Shown here piece by piece: positions 47,758-56,590 of a stretch of DNA of 64,000 nt. The stretch lies in the NCBI GenBank assembly GCA_963821735.1, contig CAWGFK010000070.1, positions 124,001-188,000 on the forward strand. Reading direction: 5' to 3'. A program made the translations under genes and the position numbers. The notes beneath the pieces are model-generated. The model searched no databases and was not told the origin of the DNA. It saw only the letters and a list, made by a program, of their open reading frames with translations. Origin of the DNA: Laspinema sp963821735. Its GTDB lineage: Bacteria > Cyanobacteriota > Cyanobacteriia > Cyanobacteriales > Laspinemataceae. The first letter of the stretch is position 1. Every line of letters starts with the position of its first letter.

Positions 47758-48247
47758 ACATAACGCCAGCAGGGGGTTAGTCCTCCAGGAGGTTATGACT
47801 GAGACCAATATGAATCAGAGGGTTCGGGCTGATTGACTCACAAAAGAAGGTGAGGGGTCGTGCATTGCCCTTGAGCTGGCGAGTTTTGGCTCATCCGAGT
47901 GCGTCGGTCTCATCGGAAGCCTATGGAGATCTGCTGCAAGATGCCACTCAACGAGCTCCCCGATGGCAGCAAGGTTCTCATAGTTGACCGAGGCTTTGTC
48001 CATACGGGATCCGATGACACGGGTGCAAACATTGGACTGGTATATGGAATCGGGTTCAAGAGTAAAGATGAAGAATTTAAAACACTTTATCTTATCTTTA
48101 AAAAGAGGGAAAATTGAGCAATTCATGAACCATTAAGATTGATGGGTTGGCCTGATACTCGCCATTGTTCCCCAGCGATCGCCTCAATTTTGGCCCAAAA
48201 AACGGTAAAATCAGGTATTCCAAATCCGTCTGCACCCCTGAAATCCC
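47758..48247. other. Intergenic stretch, nothing recognised
   Basis: Short frames exist on both strands (47815-48126 minus, 47899-48117 plus), but neither has a ribosome-binding site or a protein-like composition throughout. The region may be decayed coding DNA. Confidence 0.4.
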
Positions 48248-49075
48248 GTGGCTAAACAACGACTCGACACCCTGTTAGTAGAAAAAAACCTCTGTTCCTC
48301 CAGGCAGCAGGCACAGCGGTTCATTCGCGCTGGGGAAGTCAGGGTCAATGGACAACTGCTGGATAAACCGGGAACCGAAGTCGATATCAATGCCGAACTT
48401 CATATCAAAGAGCGATCGCGCTTTGTCTCCCGAGGCGGCGAAAAACTAGCCAAAGCCCTGGAAACCTTTCCGATTACCGTGAGCAGTCGCCTCTGTCTCG
48501 ATGGCGGCATTTCCACCGGAGGCTTTACCGACTGCTTGCTGCAAGCCGGGGCTAAACTCGTCTATGGCATTGATGTCGGCTATGGACAAGTGGATTGGGG
48601 ACTGCGTAACGACCCCCGGGTGATTTTGCGCGAACGCACCAATTTGCGGTATTTGACCCAAGCGGATTTGTATGAGTCTGAAGAGAATCTGCCGGATTTG
48701 GGGGTGGTGGATGTCTCGTTTATTTCTCTGACCAAGATATTACCGGCCTTATGGGAATTGCTAGTGTCTCCCCGAGAATTAGTCTTATTGGTCAAACCCC
48801 AGTTTGAAGTGGGCCGATCGCGGGTGGGGAAAAAAGGCGTCGTCCGGGATCCAGCAGACCATACCGATGCAATTTTCCAAGTCTTGCAAGCGGCACTAGA
48901 ACTCGGTTGGGGTTATGGGGGGTTAACTTGGTCTCCCATCAGTGGTCCAGCGGGAAATATCGAGTATTTACTGTGGTTAAAGATGGCAAGCGAGACCCCT
49001 GCACCGGATAAAGCAGCGATCGCCCAGATGGCAAAACAGGCGCAACAAGAGATTAAGAAAGAGACTCCCAGTTAG
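48248..49075 (+). CDS. tlyA: TlyA-family rRNA 2'-O-methyltransferase
   Basis: A protein of 275 residues. It has an N-terminal S4 RNA-binding domain (KQRLDTLLVEKNLCSSRQQA, then RFIRAGEVRVNG, about 1-60) and a FtsJ-like methyltransferase domain (about 65-250). The domain is shown by SRGGEKLAKALETF, the SAM motif CLDGGISTGGFTDCLLQAGA, and the catalytic Lys/Asp/Lys pattern in VVDVSFISLTKILPAL and LLVKPQFEVGR. Relatives methylate 16S and 23S rRNA; the old name hemolysin A is misleading. The start is GTG at 48248. Confidence 0.93.
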   Translation: MAKQRLDTLLVEKNLCSSRQQAQRFIRAGEVRVNGQLLDKPGTEVDINAELHIKERSRFVSRGGEKLAKALETFPITVSSRLCLDGGISTGGFTDCLLQAGAKLVYGIDVGYGQVDWGLRNDPRVILRERTNLRYLTQADLYESEENLPDLGVVDVSFISLTKILPALWELLVSPRELVLLVKPQFEVGRSRVGKKGVVRDPADHTDAIFQVLQAALELGWGYGGLTWSPISGPAGNIEYLLWLKMASETPAPDKAAIAQMAKQAQQEIKKETPS

Positions 49076-49095
49076 GGGAACTCCAAACCATAAAA

Positions 49096-49130
49096 TATCC
49101 AAAAAACCCCCAGGCTTGACGCTGCGGGTG
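49096..49130. terminator. Bidirectional hairpin between tlyA and coaT
   Basis: An imperfect stem (ACCCGCAG / CCTGGGGGT) with A-run and T-run flanks lies in the 61-base convergent gap. It could terminate both genes. Confidence 0.55.
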
Positions 49131-49136
49131 TTTATT

Positions 49137-51071
49137 TCACGCCCTCAGCATCCGCAAACCGTTGAGAGTGACCAGCAAAGTCGAACCTTCGTGACCCAGC
49201 ACCCCGGCGGGTAGGGTGAGTTCCCCCAGGAAATTGGCCACCATTAGCAGACTAATAGAAACCAGAGCCAGGGTGATATTTTGCCGAATGATCTGCTGAG
49301 AGCGTTGGCCGATGACAATGGCCTGCTCTAGCTTTTCTAGGCGATCGGCCATCAGCACAATGTCCGCAGTCTCCAGGGCCACATCTGACCCGGCTCCGCC
49401 CATAGCAATGCCCACCGAGGCTTGAGCCAGGGCCGGGGCATCGTTAATGCCATCCCCCACCATCGCGACGATGCCGTACTGCTGTTGCAGACGCTTGACC
49501 ACCTTAACTTTATCTTCCGGCAGCAGGTCGGCATAGACCTCGGTGACACCCGTTTCTGTCGCCACAGTTTGGGCGGTGGCGCGGTTGTCGCCGGTCAACA
49601 TCACCGTGGCTGCAATGCCCCGCTGTCGCAGGGTTTGGAGTAACTGGGCCGACTGGGGTCGCACCTGATCGGCCACGGCCAGCAAGCCTAAAACCTGCTG
49701 CTGGCGGCGCACCCAGATCACGGTTTTGCCTGCTGCCTCTAGCCGTTGACTGGCTTGCACCAGGGTCGGGTCTACGGGGGTAGCCAGGTCAGTGGAGATA
49801 TAGGCCAGTTTGCCCACCTGCATCGGTAGCCCATCCAGTTCACCGCTAATGCCTCTGCCGATGCTGGCTTGGACTGCGGCGGCTGGGTGTAGCGGAATCT
49901 GGCGCTGGCGGGCGGCAGAGACCACGGCCTGGGCGATCGGGTGTTCGGAGTAGGTTTCTAGGGAGGCGGCGATTTGCAGCAGTTGTTCGGGGGTTATGCC
50001 CGGGGCGGGAATTTGGTCGCTGACGTTCAACAGGCCGGTGGTGAGGGTTCCGGTTTTGTCAAAGGCGATCGCCTTGACCTGGCCAATGGTTTCTAGCAGG
50101 GCACCATCTTTGAAGAGAATCCCCTGTCTCGCCCCCCGGGCAATCCCCGACAGCAGGGCGGGCATGATCGACGCCATCAGGGCACAGGGGGAGGCGACCA
50201 CCAAAAACACTAACGCCCGGTAGATGGTGATGTCCCAAGCCCAGCCCAGGATCAGCGGCGGCAGGGTGGCCAGCAGGACCCCGGCCCCAACAATCACCCG
50301 AGCGTAGCCCCGCTCAAACCGCTCTAAAAATTGTTGGGAGGGGGGTTGACTGGTTTTGGCTTGCTCGACTAGCTGAATCACGCGCTGAATCAGACTGCTT
50401 TCTGGGGGTTTATGCAAATCGACCAGCAGCACACCGCTACCGTTGATGGTGCCTGCAAACACTTCATCGCCCAAGGTTTTTTCTACTGGAATCGATTCCC
50501 CGGTGATGGGGGCTTGGTTGACGGTGCTATCGCCTTCCGCTACTAAGCCATCGGTGGGGATGAGGTCGCCCGGTTTGATTAAGATGCGATCGCCCACCCG
50601 CAAATCTGCCGTGGCCACCTGTTTTTCCTGCCCCTGCACCAACACCCTGGCGGTATCCGGCGTTAACTGCATCAGGCTGCGAATATTGCGCTCGGTGCGA
50701 TGCATGGCGATGTCTTCCAAGGCACCGCTGAGAGCAAAAATCAAAATCAGCACTGCCCCATCCACCAGCAAGTGGTAATCCTGCTGCCACAGCCCCAAAG
50801 CCGCCGCCCCTAGGGCCGCCACAATCATCAGCAAATCTACATCTAGCTCGCGCTCTTGCCACAGAGTGGTCAAGCCCTCCCGAGCACTGGCATACCCGCC
50901 AATCACGTAGGCAGCAAACAGCACCCAGACCCCCAGCCCCAGCCAATGCATCTGGAGCGCCAGCCAGCCCAACAGCGTTAACCCAGCGCAGAATCCGGCG
51001 GCGATCGCCTCTGGGTAGGTCTGCACCCAAGCGGGCAGCCTTTTTTGCAAGGGGAGGGGAATGTAAACCAT
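49137..51071 (-). CDS. coaT: Cobalt-translocating P1B-type ATPase CoaT
   Basis: About 644 residues from MVYIPLPLQKRLPAWVQTYP (the longer frame to 51236 reads through promoter and repeat DNA). P1B ATPase features: the translocation motif SPC in FLVVASPCALMASIMPA, phosphorylation motif DKTGTLTTG, TGES in APITGESIPVEK, the nucleotide-site HP in YSEHPIAQAV, and GDGINDAPALAQAS. There is no N-terminal heavy-metal domain. The SPC motif marks the P1B-4 (Co/divalent) group, and the divergent neighbour is CoaR, so this is the cobalt exporter known from Synechocystis. It is transcribed leftward from a MerR-type promoter. Confidence 0.92.
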   Translation of the reverse strand: MVYIPLPLQKRLPAWVQTYPEAIAAGFCAGLTLLGWLALQMHWLGLGVWVLFAAYVIGGYASAREGLTTLWQERELDVDLLMIVAALGAAALGLWQQDYHLLVDGAVLILIFALSGALEDIAMHRTERNIRSLMQLTPDTARVLVQGQEKQVATADLRVGDRILIKPGDLIPTDGLVAEGDSTVNQAPITGESIPVEKTLGDEVFAGTINGSGVLLVDLHKPPESSLIQRVIQLVEQAKTSQPPSQQFLERFERGYARVIVGAGVLLATLPPLILGWAWDITIYRALVFLVVASPCALMASIMPALLSGIARGARQGILFKDGALLETIGQVKAIAFDKTGTLTTGLLNVSDQIPAPGITPEQLLQIAASLETYSEHPIAQAVVSAARQRQIPLHPAAAVQASIGRGISGELDGLPMQVGKLAYISTDLATPVDPTLVQASQRLEAAGKTVIWVRRQQQVLGLLAVADQVRPQSAQLLQTLRQRGIAATVMLTGDNRATAQTVATETGVTEVYADLLPEDKVKVVKRLQQQYGIVAMVGDGINDAPALAQASVGIAMGGAGSDVALETADIVLMADRLEKLEQAIVIGQRSQQIIRQNITLALVSISLLMVANFLGELTLPAGVLGHEGSTLLVTLNGLRMLRA

Positions 51072-51101
51072 GAGACAAGAGCTCCGAGGAAGAACTCTTC
51101 C

Positions 51102-51133
51102 AGGGTAAACCTTGACATTAATGGCAATGTCAA
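51102..51133 (-). promoter_or_regulatory. coaT promoter with 20-base spacer and CoaR operator
   Basis: On the minus strand: -35 TTGACA (51128-51133), spacer of exactly 20 bases, -10 TACCCT (51102-51107). The spacer overlaps the inverted repeat CTTGACATT-N6-AATGTCAAG. Over-long spacers bearing a dyad are the hallmark of MerR-family control, where the regulator untwists the DNA. The start codon of coaT is about 30 bases further. Confidence 0.85.
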
Positions 51134-51198
51134 GCTCAAGCGCTAAGGGAACTCCAAAAAAATAAAACCTCCAAACGTTCAACTGAAAAAAAGGTATG

Positions 51199-51252
51199 TG
51201 TAGGGGCGCAATGCTTGCGCCCTCCGGAGGGCGCAAGCATTGCGCCCCTACA
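51199..51252. repeat. 54-base perfect palindrome in the coaR-coaT gap
   Basis: Identical to the palindrome at 19291-19344 (arm starts TGTAGGGGCGCAATGCTTGC). It appears to have been inserted between the two CoaR-type operators. Confidence 0.9.
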
Positions 51253-51339
51253 TTGACTCCGTTTATCTGTCACTACGAACGAACGTTTGAATAATTTATA
51301 TTTTGCAATCCCCTTAATGGCGAAAAACAGCAACCCTTG

Positions 51340-51387
51340 ACCTTGAACATTGACATTGATGTTAAACATTGATGTTAATGTCAAGGT
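51340..51387. promoter_or_regulatory. Second CoaR-like operator upstream of coaR
   Basis: The outer arms ACCTTGAACATT and AATGTCAAGGT repeat the half-site seen at the coaT promoter. Inner ACATTGATGTT repeats lie between them. It sits about 20 bases before the first ATG in front of coaR, so it may control coaR itself. Confidence 0.65.
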
Positions 51388-51472
51388 AATAACGACAATA
51401 CTGCCCTCATGCCCCCCCAGTTATCTCCTCAACTTGCTCTAATCGCTGACCATCAAAGCCCTGACCCAAGCC

Positions 51473-52552
51473 GTGGGCCAAGGGGTGACGCCCCGGATGG
51501 TGCGGCACTATCACCAGATTGGGCTGCTGCCCCAGCCAGCGCGGTCTGAGGGCAACTATCGGCTCTATAGCCAGACCGATGTGCAACGATTACAGCGAAT
51601 TGTGGCCCTGAAACAGCAGGGGTTTCAGTTGGCCCACATCCAGCAAATGCTGGCTAGATCCTCCGAGGCTCCCCAGGTGGAGCCGCTGGTGGAGCAGTTG
51701 CAGCAGCAGTATCAGACGGTGTTGCAGCAGTTGGTGCGATTGCGGCAGACGGCTACAGCCCTAGAGGGGCTGCTGGGTCGCGATCCGTCTTGCCAAATGA
51801 TGCAGGCGGAGGCCCTGGCCCAGTTGCGATTGCTGGATGTAGAAACCCAGAGCGCTCAAACCCTGGCGGCGGATTTGTGGCAGCACTTAGATGGGGCGGT
51901 GGCTGACCATCCTGAAGACTTTCAGGCGGCGCTGCAACGGCTTCTGCCCGATCTGTCCCAACGACCTGAAATTGAGGTGGATATTCTGTCTCAGATGATT
52001 TTGGCCTGTGGCGATGTGGGGCTATCGGCTTTTGTGCGCTTTAGCCCGGATGCGATTAAGGCGGCGCGGCAGGCGTTAACCCAGGGCTGCACGGTAGTGG
52101 CCGATGTCCCGGCGGTGATGGCGAGTTTTGATCAGGCGCGTTTGGCTCATTTGGGCTGTTCCTGGCAAGCTCTAATCGACGACGGGCACATCGACAGTGC
52201 CGCTGATGCAGAGCAACAGTTTTGGCATGATGCCAGGGGGCGGCAGCAGTTGGCCCCCCTGGTGGAGGGCAATATTTGGGTGGTGGGGTATGCCCCGTCG
52301 GTGTTGATAGCGCTTTGTGATGCGATCGCAACCCAGCAGCTACGCCCCGCCCTGGTGATTGGGTTACCGATTGGCTTTAGCCATGCCCCAGCGGCAAAGC
52401 GGCGGCTGATGCAGTTGGCGGTGCCCTACATCACGACAGAATGTGCCCTGGGCGGGGGCTTACTGGCGGCGGTAGCCCTCAACCAGTTGGCGGCTTCCCT
52501 GATTGAAAAGCCTGACTGTCACTGCTATTTGGGTAATGGTGAACCGGGTTGA
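51473..52552 (+). CDS. coaR: Cobalt-responsive MerR-type regulator CoaR
   Basis: An open frame of 359 residues. The N-terminal MerR helix-turn-helix (VTPRMVRHYHQIGLLPQPAR) is followed by a helical dimer region, then a precorrin-8X methylmutase (CobH)-like domain (VVADVPAVMASFDQARLAHL, LPIGFSHAPAAKRRLMQLAV, GGGLLAAVALNQLA). The C-terminal Cys-His-Cys (DCHCYLG) needed for cobalt sensing in Synechocystis CoaR is present. GTG at 51473 would cut the first helix. The same frame upstream continues LTIKALTQAVGQGV, but a stop precedes it. Removing one base near 51443 would connect it to ATG 51409 (MPPQLSPQLALI), giving 380 residues. A lost or gained base is therefore likely at the 5' end. Confidence 0.93.
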   Translation: MGQGVTPRMVRHYHQIGLLPQPARSEGNYRLYSQTDVQRLQRIVALKQQGFQLAHIQQMLARSSEAPQVEPLVEQLQQQYQTVLQQLVRLRQTATALEGLLGRDPSCQMMQAEALAQLRLLDVETQSAQTLAADLWQHLDGAVADHPEDFQAALQRLLPDLSQRPEIEVDILSQMILACGDVGLSAFVRFSPDAIKAARQALTQGCTVVADVPAVMASFDQARLAHLGCSWQALIDDGHIDSAADAEQQFWHDARGRQQLAPLVEGNIWVVGYAPSVLIALCDAIATQQLRPALVIGLPIGFSHAPAAKRRLMQLAVPYITTECALGGGLLAAVALNQLAASLIEKPDCHCYLGNGEPG

Positions 52553-52620
52553 ACGCCTGATCCTGGTCCCCGAAATCTTGAATTAGTGGCAGATTTAATG
52601 ACGCTCAATTGTTATTTCAC

Positions 52621-52672
52621 GTAGGGGCGCAATGCTGAAGCCCACCGGAGGGCGCAAGCATTGCGCCCCTAC
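52621..52672. repeat. Imperfect copy of the GTAGGGGCGCAATGC palindrome
   Basis: The left arm is mutated (GCTGAAGCCCACC) while the right arm is intact. It lies between coaR and the VanY-type gene. Confidence 0.8.
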
Positions 52673-52718
52673 AAATACAGATTGATAGGGCTTTGTCCAC
52701 AAGGGTCCAACCCTTTCC

Positions 52719-53429
52719 TTACCGGGATGGGTGAAAGATCTGACGACTTTCTGCATCGCCAACCCAGCGCCAGTGCCAGGGTTCATAGTTGATGGTGGGA
52801 TGATTTTCAGGGAAAGAGAGTTCAAAGCCGAAGCTGGCGGCGTTTGCGGTTAACCAGTGAAAAGCGGGGGTATTTTCAAAGCTGACGCGCAAGTCATGGG
52901 TGGGTGCAGATGCATCTCCAATATCGATCGCATAGCCGGTATGATGTTCGCTGTGGCCGGGGGGTGCGGCATAACGCGCACGTTGTTGTAGAGTTTGACC
53001 CCGTTGGTCGGCGATCGCATAAAAAACGTAAGATTGGGCCGAGCGACTGCGAAATCCTGACAAGGGAACCAACTGGACGCCATCGGCAGCAGCAGCATTT
53101 ATCATGGCCTGAAATTGGACTGCTGCACCTTGACGCAATTTTTCCCCATTTCCCACGGCAACTAAATCTCCATCTGGGGCTTCGGCGTAGGCTAAATGAC
53201 CGTACAGGGTTGAACTGGGACTGTTAGTCGGCAAAGGAATGTAGCGACTGGAATCGGGTAGAGGTGGCAAGGGGGGTGGCGTTAAATCCAGCAGGGATTT
53301 CCACGATTCCTCAAGGGTGAGTTCTGGGGGAATCGCCGGGGGTGGGGTCAGGGCGTGGATTGGGCTAGGGTGAGTGAGTAGGAAGGCGATCGCGCCCAAG
53401 GGAATCAGGGCAAGCAAATGGGAAATCAT
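52719..53429 (-). CDS. D-alanyl-D-alanine carboxypeptidase, M15B (VanY) family
   Basis: A protein of 236 residues. The N-terminal hydrophobic stretch (LLALIPLGAIAFLLTH) is a signal peptide or anchor, then comes a Pro-rich linker. The peptidase domain has SGFRSRSAQSYVFYA, the zinc-site HTGYAIDIGD (His-x6-Asp) and EPWHWRW (Glu-x2-His). It trims peptidoglycan stem peptides in the periplasm. The length is typical. The gene stands alone, divergent from gatA. Confidence 0.92.
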   Translation of the reverse strand: MISHLLALIPLGAIAFLLTHPSPIHALTPPPAIPPELTLEESWKSLLDLTPPPLPPLPDSSRYIPLPTNSPSSTLYGHLAYAEAPDGDLVAVGNGEKLRQGAAVQFQAMINAAAADGVQLVPLSGFRSRSAQSYVFYAIADQRGQTLQQRARYAAPPGHSEHHTGYAIDIGDASAPTHDLRVSFENTPAFHWLTANAASFGFELSFPENHPTINYEPWHWRWVGDAESRQIFHPSR

Positions 53430-53790
53430 TCATTTTGAGGGCAAATCATCCGATAGTTTCAGAATATCTGGACTTCCCCTGCCCCGACATCGCCCCCCTG
53501 ACAGAAATTCCCCGGGGATCAGGTGAAGAAAATTACCCCTAGGGGATCGATCCCCGGAAAGAGCGCTCTCGTGTCAACTGCATCCGGGGATTTCGTGATC
53601 CAGCGTTTGCGAAGTGTTCCCACGAATAGAGCCGCTCAAAGTATTAAACTCCTCGGAGTGCCTGTTCATTCTGATATAGCATGAGTTTAGAGACGCTGGC
53701 TGCGCCAAAGATTTGCAAGCCCCAAGCTTGATGGTATTCTGGCGAGTTGAGGTCACCTTAATATTAAGATTGAAATCATAAGGTACGAGC
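53430..53790. other. Intergenic stretch before gatA
   Basis: HIP1-poor. There is an inverted sequence around 53510-53555 (CCCCGGGGATC ... GATCGATCCCCGG). No gene is seen. It presumably holds the gatA and VanY promoters. Confidence 0.4.
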
Positions 53791-55246
53791 ATGGCATCCA
53801 TCCGCGAGTTACACAAACAACTAATCCGAAAAGAACGCTCGGCGGTAGAAATTACCCAAGAAGCCCTCAAGCGGATTGATTCGTTAGAACCCAAACTACA
53901 TAGCTTCTTACTCGTGACACCCGATCGCGCTTTGGAACAAGCGAAACGGGTGGATGCCAAAATCGCTGCCGGTGAAGAAATCGGTATGCTCGCAGGCATT
54001 CCTATCGCGATTAAAGACAATATGTGCACTGAGGGAGTCCGCACCACTTGCGGGTCCCGAATGCTGGAAAACTATGTGCCGCCCTACGAATCAACCGTGA
54101 CTGAGCGCTTAATTGAGGCGGGCGCGGTGATCTTGGGTAAAACCAATATGGACGAGTTTGCGATGGGGAGTTCCACGGAAAACTCCGCATTTCAGCTCAC
54201 CTCGAACCCTTGGGACCTCGACCGGGTTCCCGGTGGGTCTTCCGGAGGGTCTGCGGCAGCGGTTTCCTCGGGAGAATGCATTGTGGCCCTCGGTTCGGAT
54301 ACCGGGGGTTCAATTCGGCAACCGGCTTCGTTTTGCGGGGTAGTTGGGATGAAACCCACCTACGGATTAGTCTCCCGGTATGGGTTAGTCGCCTATGCCT
54401 CTTCCCTGGACCAAATTGGACCGTTTGGACGCACGGTAGAAGATGCGGCAATTTTGCTCAAGCATATTGCGGGCTATGATCCCAAGGATTCAACCAGTCT
54501 GAATGTGACGATCCCCGACTATATGAAATTCGTGAAACCCAATTTAAAGCCGAAGGGTCAGCGACGGATTGGGATCATCAAGGAAACCTTTGGGGATGGG
54601 TTAGATGCGGGGGTGGAACGAGCGGTTACCAAGGCGATCGAGGTGTTGCAAGAGTTAGGGGCGGAGATTCAGGTGGTATCCTGTCCTCGGTTCCGCTATG
54701 GGTTGCCGACTTATTACATCATTGCCCCTTCGGAAGCTTCGGCGAACCTGGCCCGTTACGATGGGGTAAAATATGGGTTCCGCGCCGAGGATAGTGAAAG
54801 TTTGATTGAGATGTATGGCAAGATCGGCCCAGGGATTTGGGGCTGAGGTAAAGCGCCGGATTGCGATCGGGACTTATACACTATCGGCTGGGTATTATGA
54901 TGCTTATTATCTGAAGGCGCAAAAAGTTCGGACTCTGATTAAGGAAGATTTTGAACGAGCGTTCGCCCAGGTGGATATTTTAGTCTGTCCCACGGCTCCT
55001 TCTACGGCATTTAAGGCGGGGGAAAAGACTGCTGACCCCTTGAGTATGTATTTGTCGGATTTGATGACAATTCCGGTCAATTTAGGGGGGTTACCGGCTT
55101 TGAGTATTCCCTGTGGTTTTGATGAGCAAGGATTGCCGATTGGAATGCAAATGATTGCGAATGTGTTGCGGGAAGATTTACTGTTTGAAGTGGCTTATGC
55201 TTATGAACAGGCGACGGATTGGCATAACCGCAAACCTCAAATTTAG
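53791..55246 (+). CDS. gatA: Asp-tRNA(Asn)/Glu-tRNA(Gln) amidotransferase subunit A, frame broken once
   Basis: GatA is the glutaminase/amidase part of GatCAB, which converts Glu-tRNA(Gln) to Gln-tRNA(Gln). The amidase Ser-cisSer-Lys triad is visible: Lys in GIPIAIKDNMCTEG and Ser residues in VPGGSSGGSAAAV and GSDTGGSIRQPASFCG. The first frame ends at 54846 (YGKIGPGIWG). The remaining part (AQGFGAEVKRRIAIGTYTLS) is in another frame. The expected KTRAQGFG shows that two bases are missing near 54825. Restored, the protein has 485 residues, the normal length. The gene is essential in cyanobacteria, so a sequence error is the best explanation. Confidence 0.95.
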
Positions 55247-55329
55247 AAAAGGGATGCCGGGATTGTCCAGGAAACCTGTGATGATCCTCTTGTTCATCTC
55301 AAATCAAATCTCTAAACATTGCAATTGGC

Positions 55330-56247
55330 ATGAGTGGAATGGGACTGCCGACTTCTGTAAAAGGACCTTTTTTGATTGCAGGGATTTTGGCGATCGCCTA
55401 CTTTGGGGCTTGTTTGTTTCTTTATTTCCGGCAAAATCGGTTTATCTTTTTTCCTGCACCTGTGATAGAAACAACTCCGGCTGAACTCGAACTCAAGTAT
55501 GAAGAAGTTTGGATTCCCGTGAGTCAGAAAAGTGGCAAGGTAGAACGGATTCATGGATGGTGGATTCCGTCAGAAACCTCAAGCGATCGCGTCCTGTTGT
55601 ATCTACATGGGAATGGGGTGAATATTGGGGCCAATGTCAATCATGCCGCCCGGTTTCATCAGTTAGGGTTCTCCGTGTTGTTAATTGATTACCGGGGGTA
55701 TGGACTCTCGGAGGGGTCATTTCCCACGGAGAATACCGTATTTGTAGATGCAGAAACCTCTTGGAACTATTTAGTGCAGGACCGGGGGATAGCGCCAGAA
55801 CAGATTTTCTTGTATGGACATTCTCTCGGAGGGGCGATCGCCATCGACTTGGCAACTCGTCAACCCAATGCCGCTGGGGTAATTGTGCAAAGTTCCTTTA
55901 CCACCATGCGAGAAATGGTGGATTATCGCTTCCATTTTTGGATGTTTCCCATTGATTTATTGTTGACTCATCGCTTTGATTCTCGGGCTAAAATGAGTCA
56001 GTTACAGATGCCGGTTTTGTTCATTCATGGGATGGCTGATCCAGAAATTCCCAGTGAAATGAGCGAACAGCTTTATCAAGTTGCACCGGAACCGAAACGC
56101 ATTTTTTTAGTGCCAGATGCCGGACATAATAATGTGGCATCGATTGCCGGTGAAGCCTATTTTCAAACGGTGAGGGACTTTATCAACCTGGCTGAAAAAG
56201 AAGGCATTGCCAACATTTCCCGGGATGAAATCCAATCTTTGCGATAA
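55330..56247 (+). CDS. Alpha/beta hydrolase, membrane-anchored
   Basis: A protein of 305 residues. One N-terminal membrane helix (FLIAGILAIAYFGACLFLYF) is followed by the ABHD13/BEM46-like hydrolase domain. The nucleophile elbow is YGHSLGGAIA, the oxyanion loop VLLYLHGNGVN, the acid lies in GMADPEIP, and the His in PDAGHNNV. The substrate is unknown; the family includes acyl-hydrolases. The gene is 83 bases after gatA on the same strand and may be co-transcribed. Confidence 0.87.
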   Translation: MSGMGLPTSVKGPFLIAGILAIAYFGACLFLYFRQNRFIFFPAPVIETTPAELELKYEEVWIPVSQKSGKVERIHGWWIPSETSSDRVLLYLHGNGVNIGANVNHAARFHQLGFSVLLIDYRGYGLSEGSFPTENTVFVDAETSWNYLVQDRGIAPEQIFLYGHSLGGAIAIDLATRQPNAAGVIVQSSFTTMREMVDYRFHFWMFPIDLLLTHRFDSRAKMSQLQMPVLFIHGMADPEIPSEMSEQLYQVAPEPKRIFLVPDAGHNNVASIAGEAYFQTVRDFINLAEKEGIANISRDEIQSLR

Positions 56248-56379
56248 CGGGTTTTAATCCTTCTCGGACAGGTTAAAGGGTGCAGCTATATGAATTAAGC
56301 TTGCTGGTGCGGGTTCCCTTTAAAATCAGGGGTTGACAATCCGATTGAGTTTGATTCTAAATCATACAGAATCTGTACT

Positions 56380-56484
56380 GATAGTCTATAAAAACCCACA
56401 CCCTTAAGGGTGGGGCTACAGGAACAAAGCCCGCCTGCGCGGGCTAAAAGCGAAAACAGACGGTTTACAACCGGATTGGGTATC
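56380..56484. repeat. Dispersed palindromic element, copy F
   Basis: It contains CACACCCTTAAGGGTGGGGC, GCCCGCCTGCGCGGGC and the right end ACAACCGGATTGGGTAT. It is inverted relative to copies C and E. It lies in the gap before dnaE. A further CCGATTGAG-containing stretch at 56335 may be a degenerate left end. Confidence 0.65.
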
Positions 56485-56590
56485 AATCTAAAAAGCGTTA
56501 AAATAAGACGAAGCGGGGGATAAATTCCCAAGTTTTGGAATATCAATACTCTATTCATTTCATCATCAAACTGCAATTAAACGGAGCGTT

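Noticed and set aside
47815..48126. Small frames on both strands upstream of tlyA
   Set aside because: No ribosome-binding site, no recognised motif, and the two overlap antisense. They may be decayed DNA.
50527..51078. Reverse-strand frame of 183 codons within coaT
   Set aside because: It is an out-of-frame shadow of the GC-rich coaT membrane region, with Gly/Arg-rich content and no family features.
53574..54047. Reverse-strand frame of 157 codons over the gatA start
   Set aside because: It lies antisense to the strongly conserved GatA N-terminus and is a codon-bias shadow.
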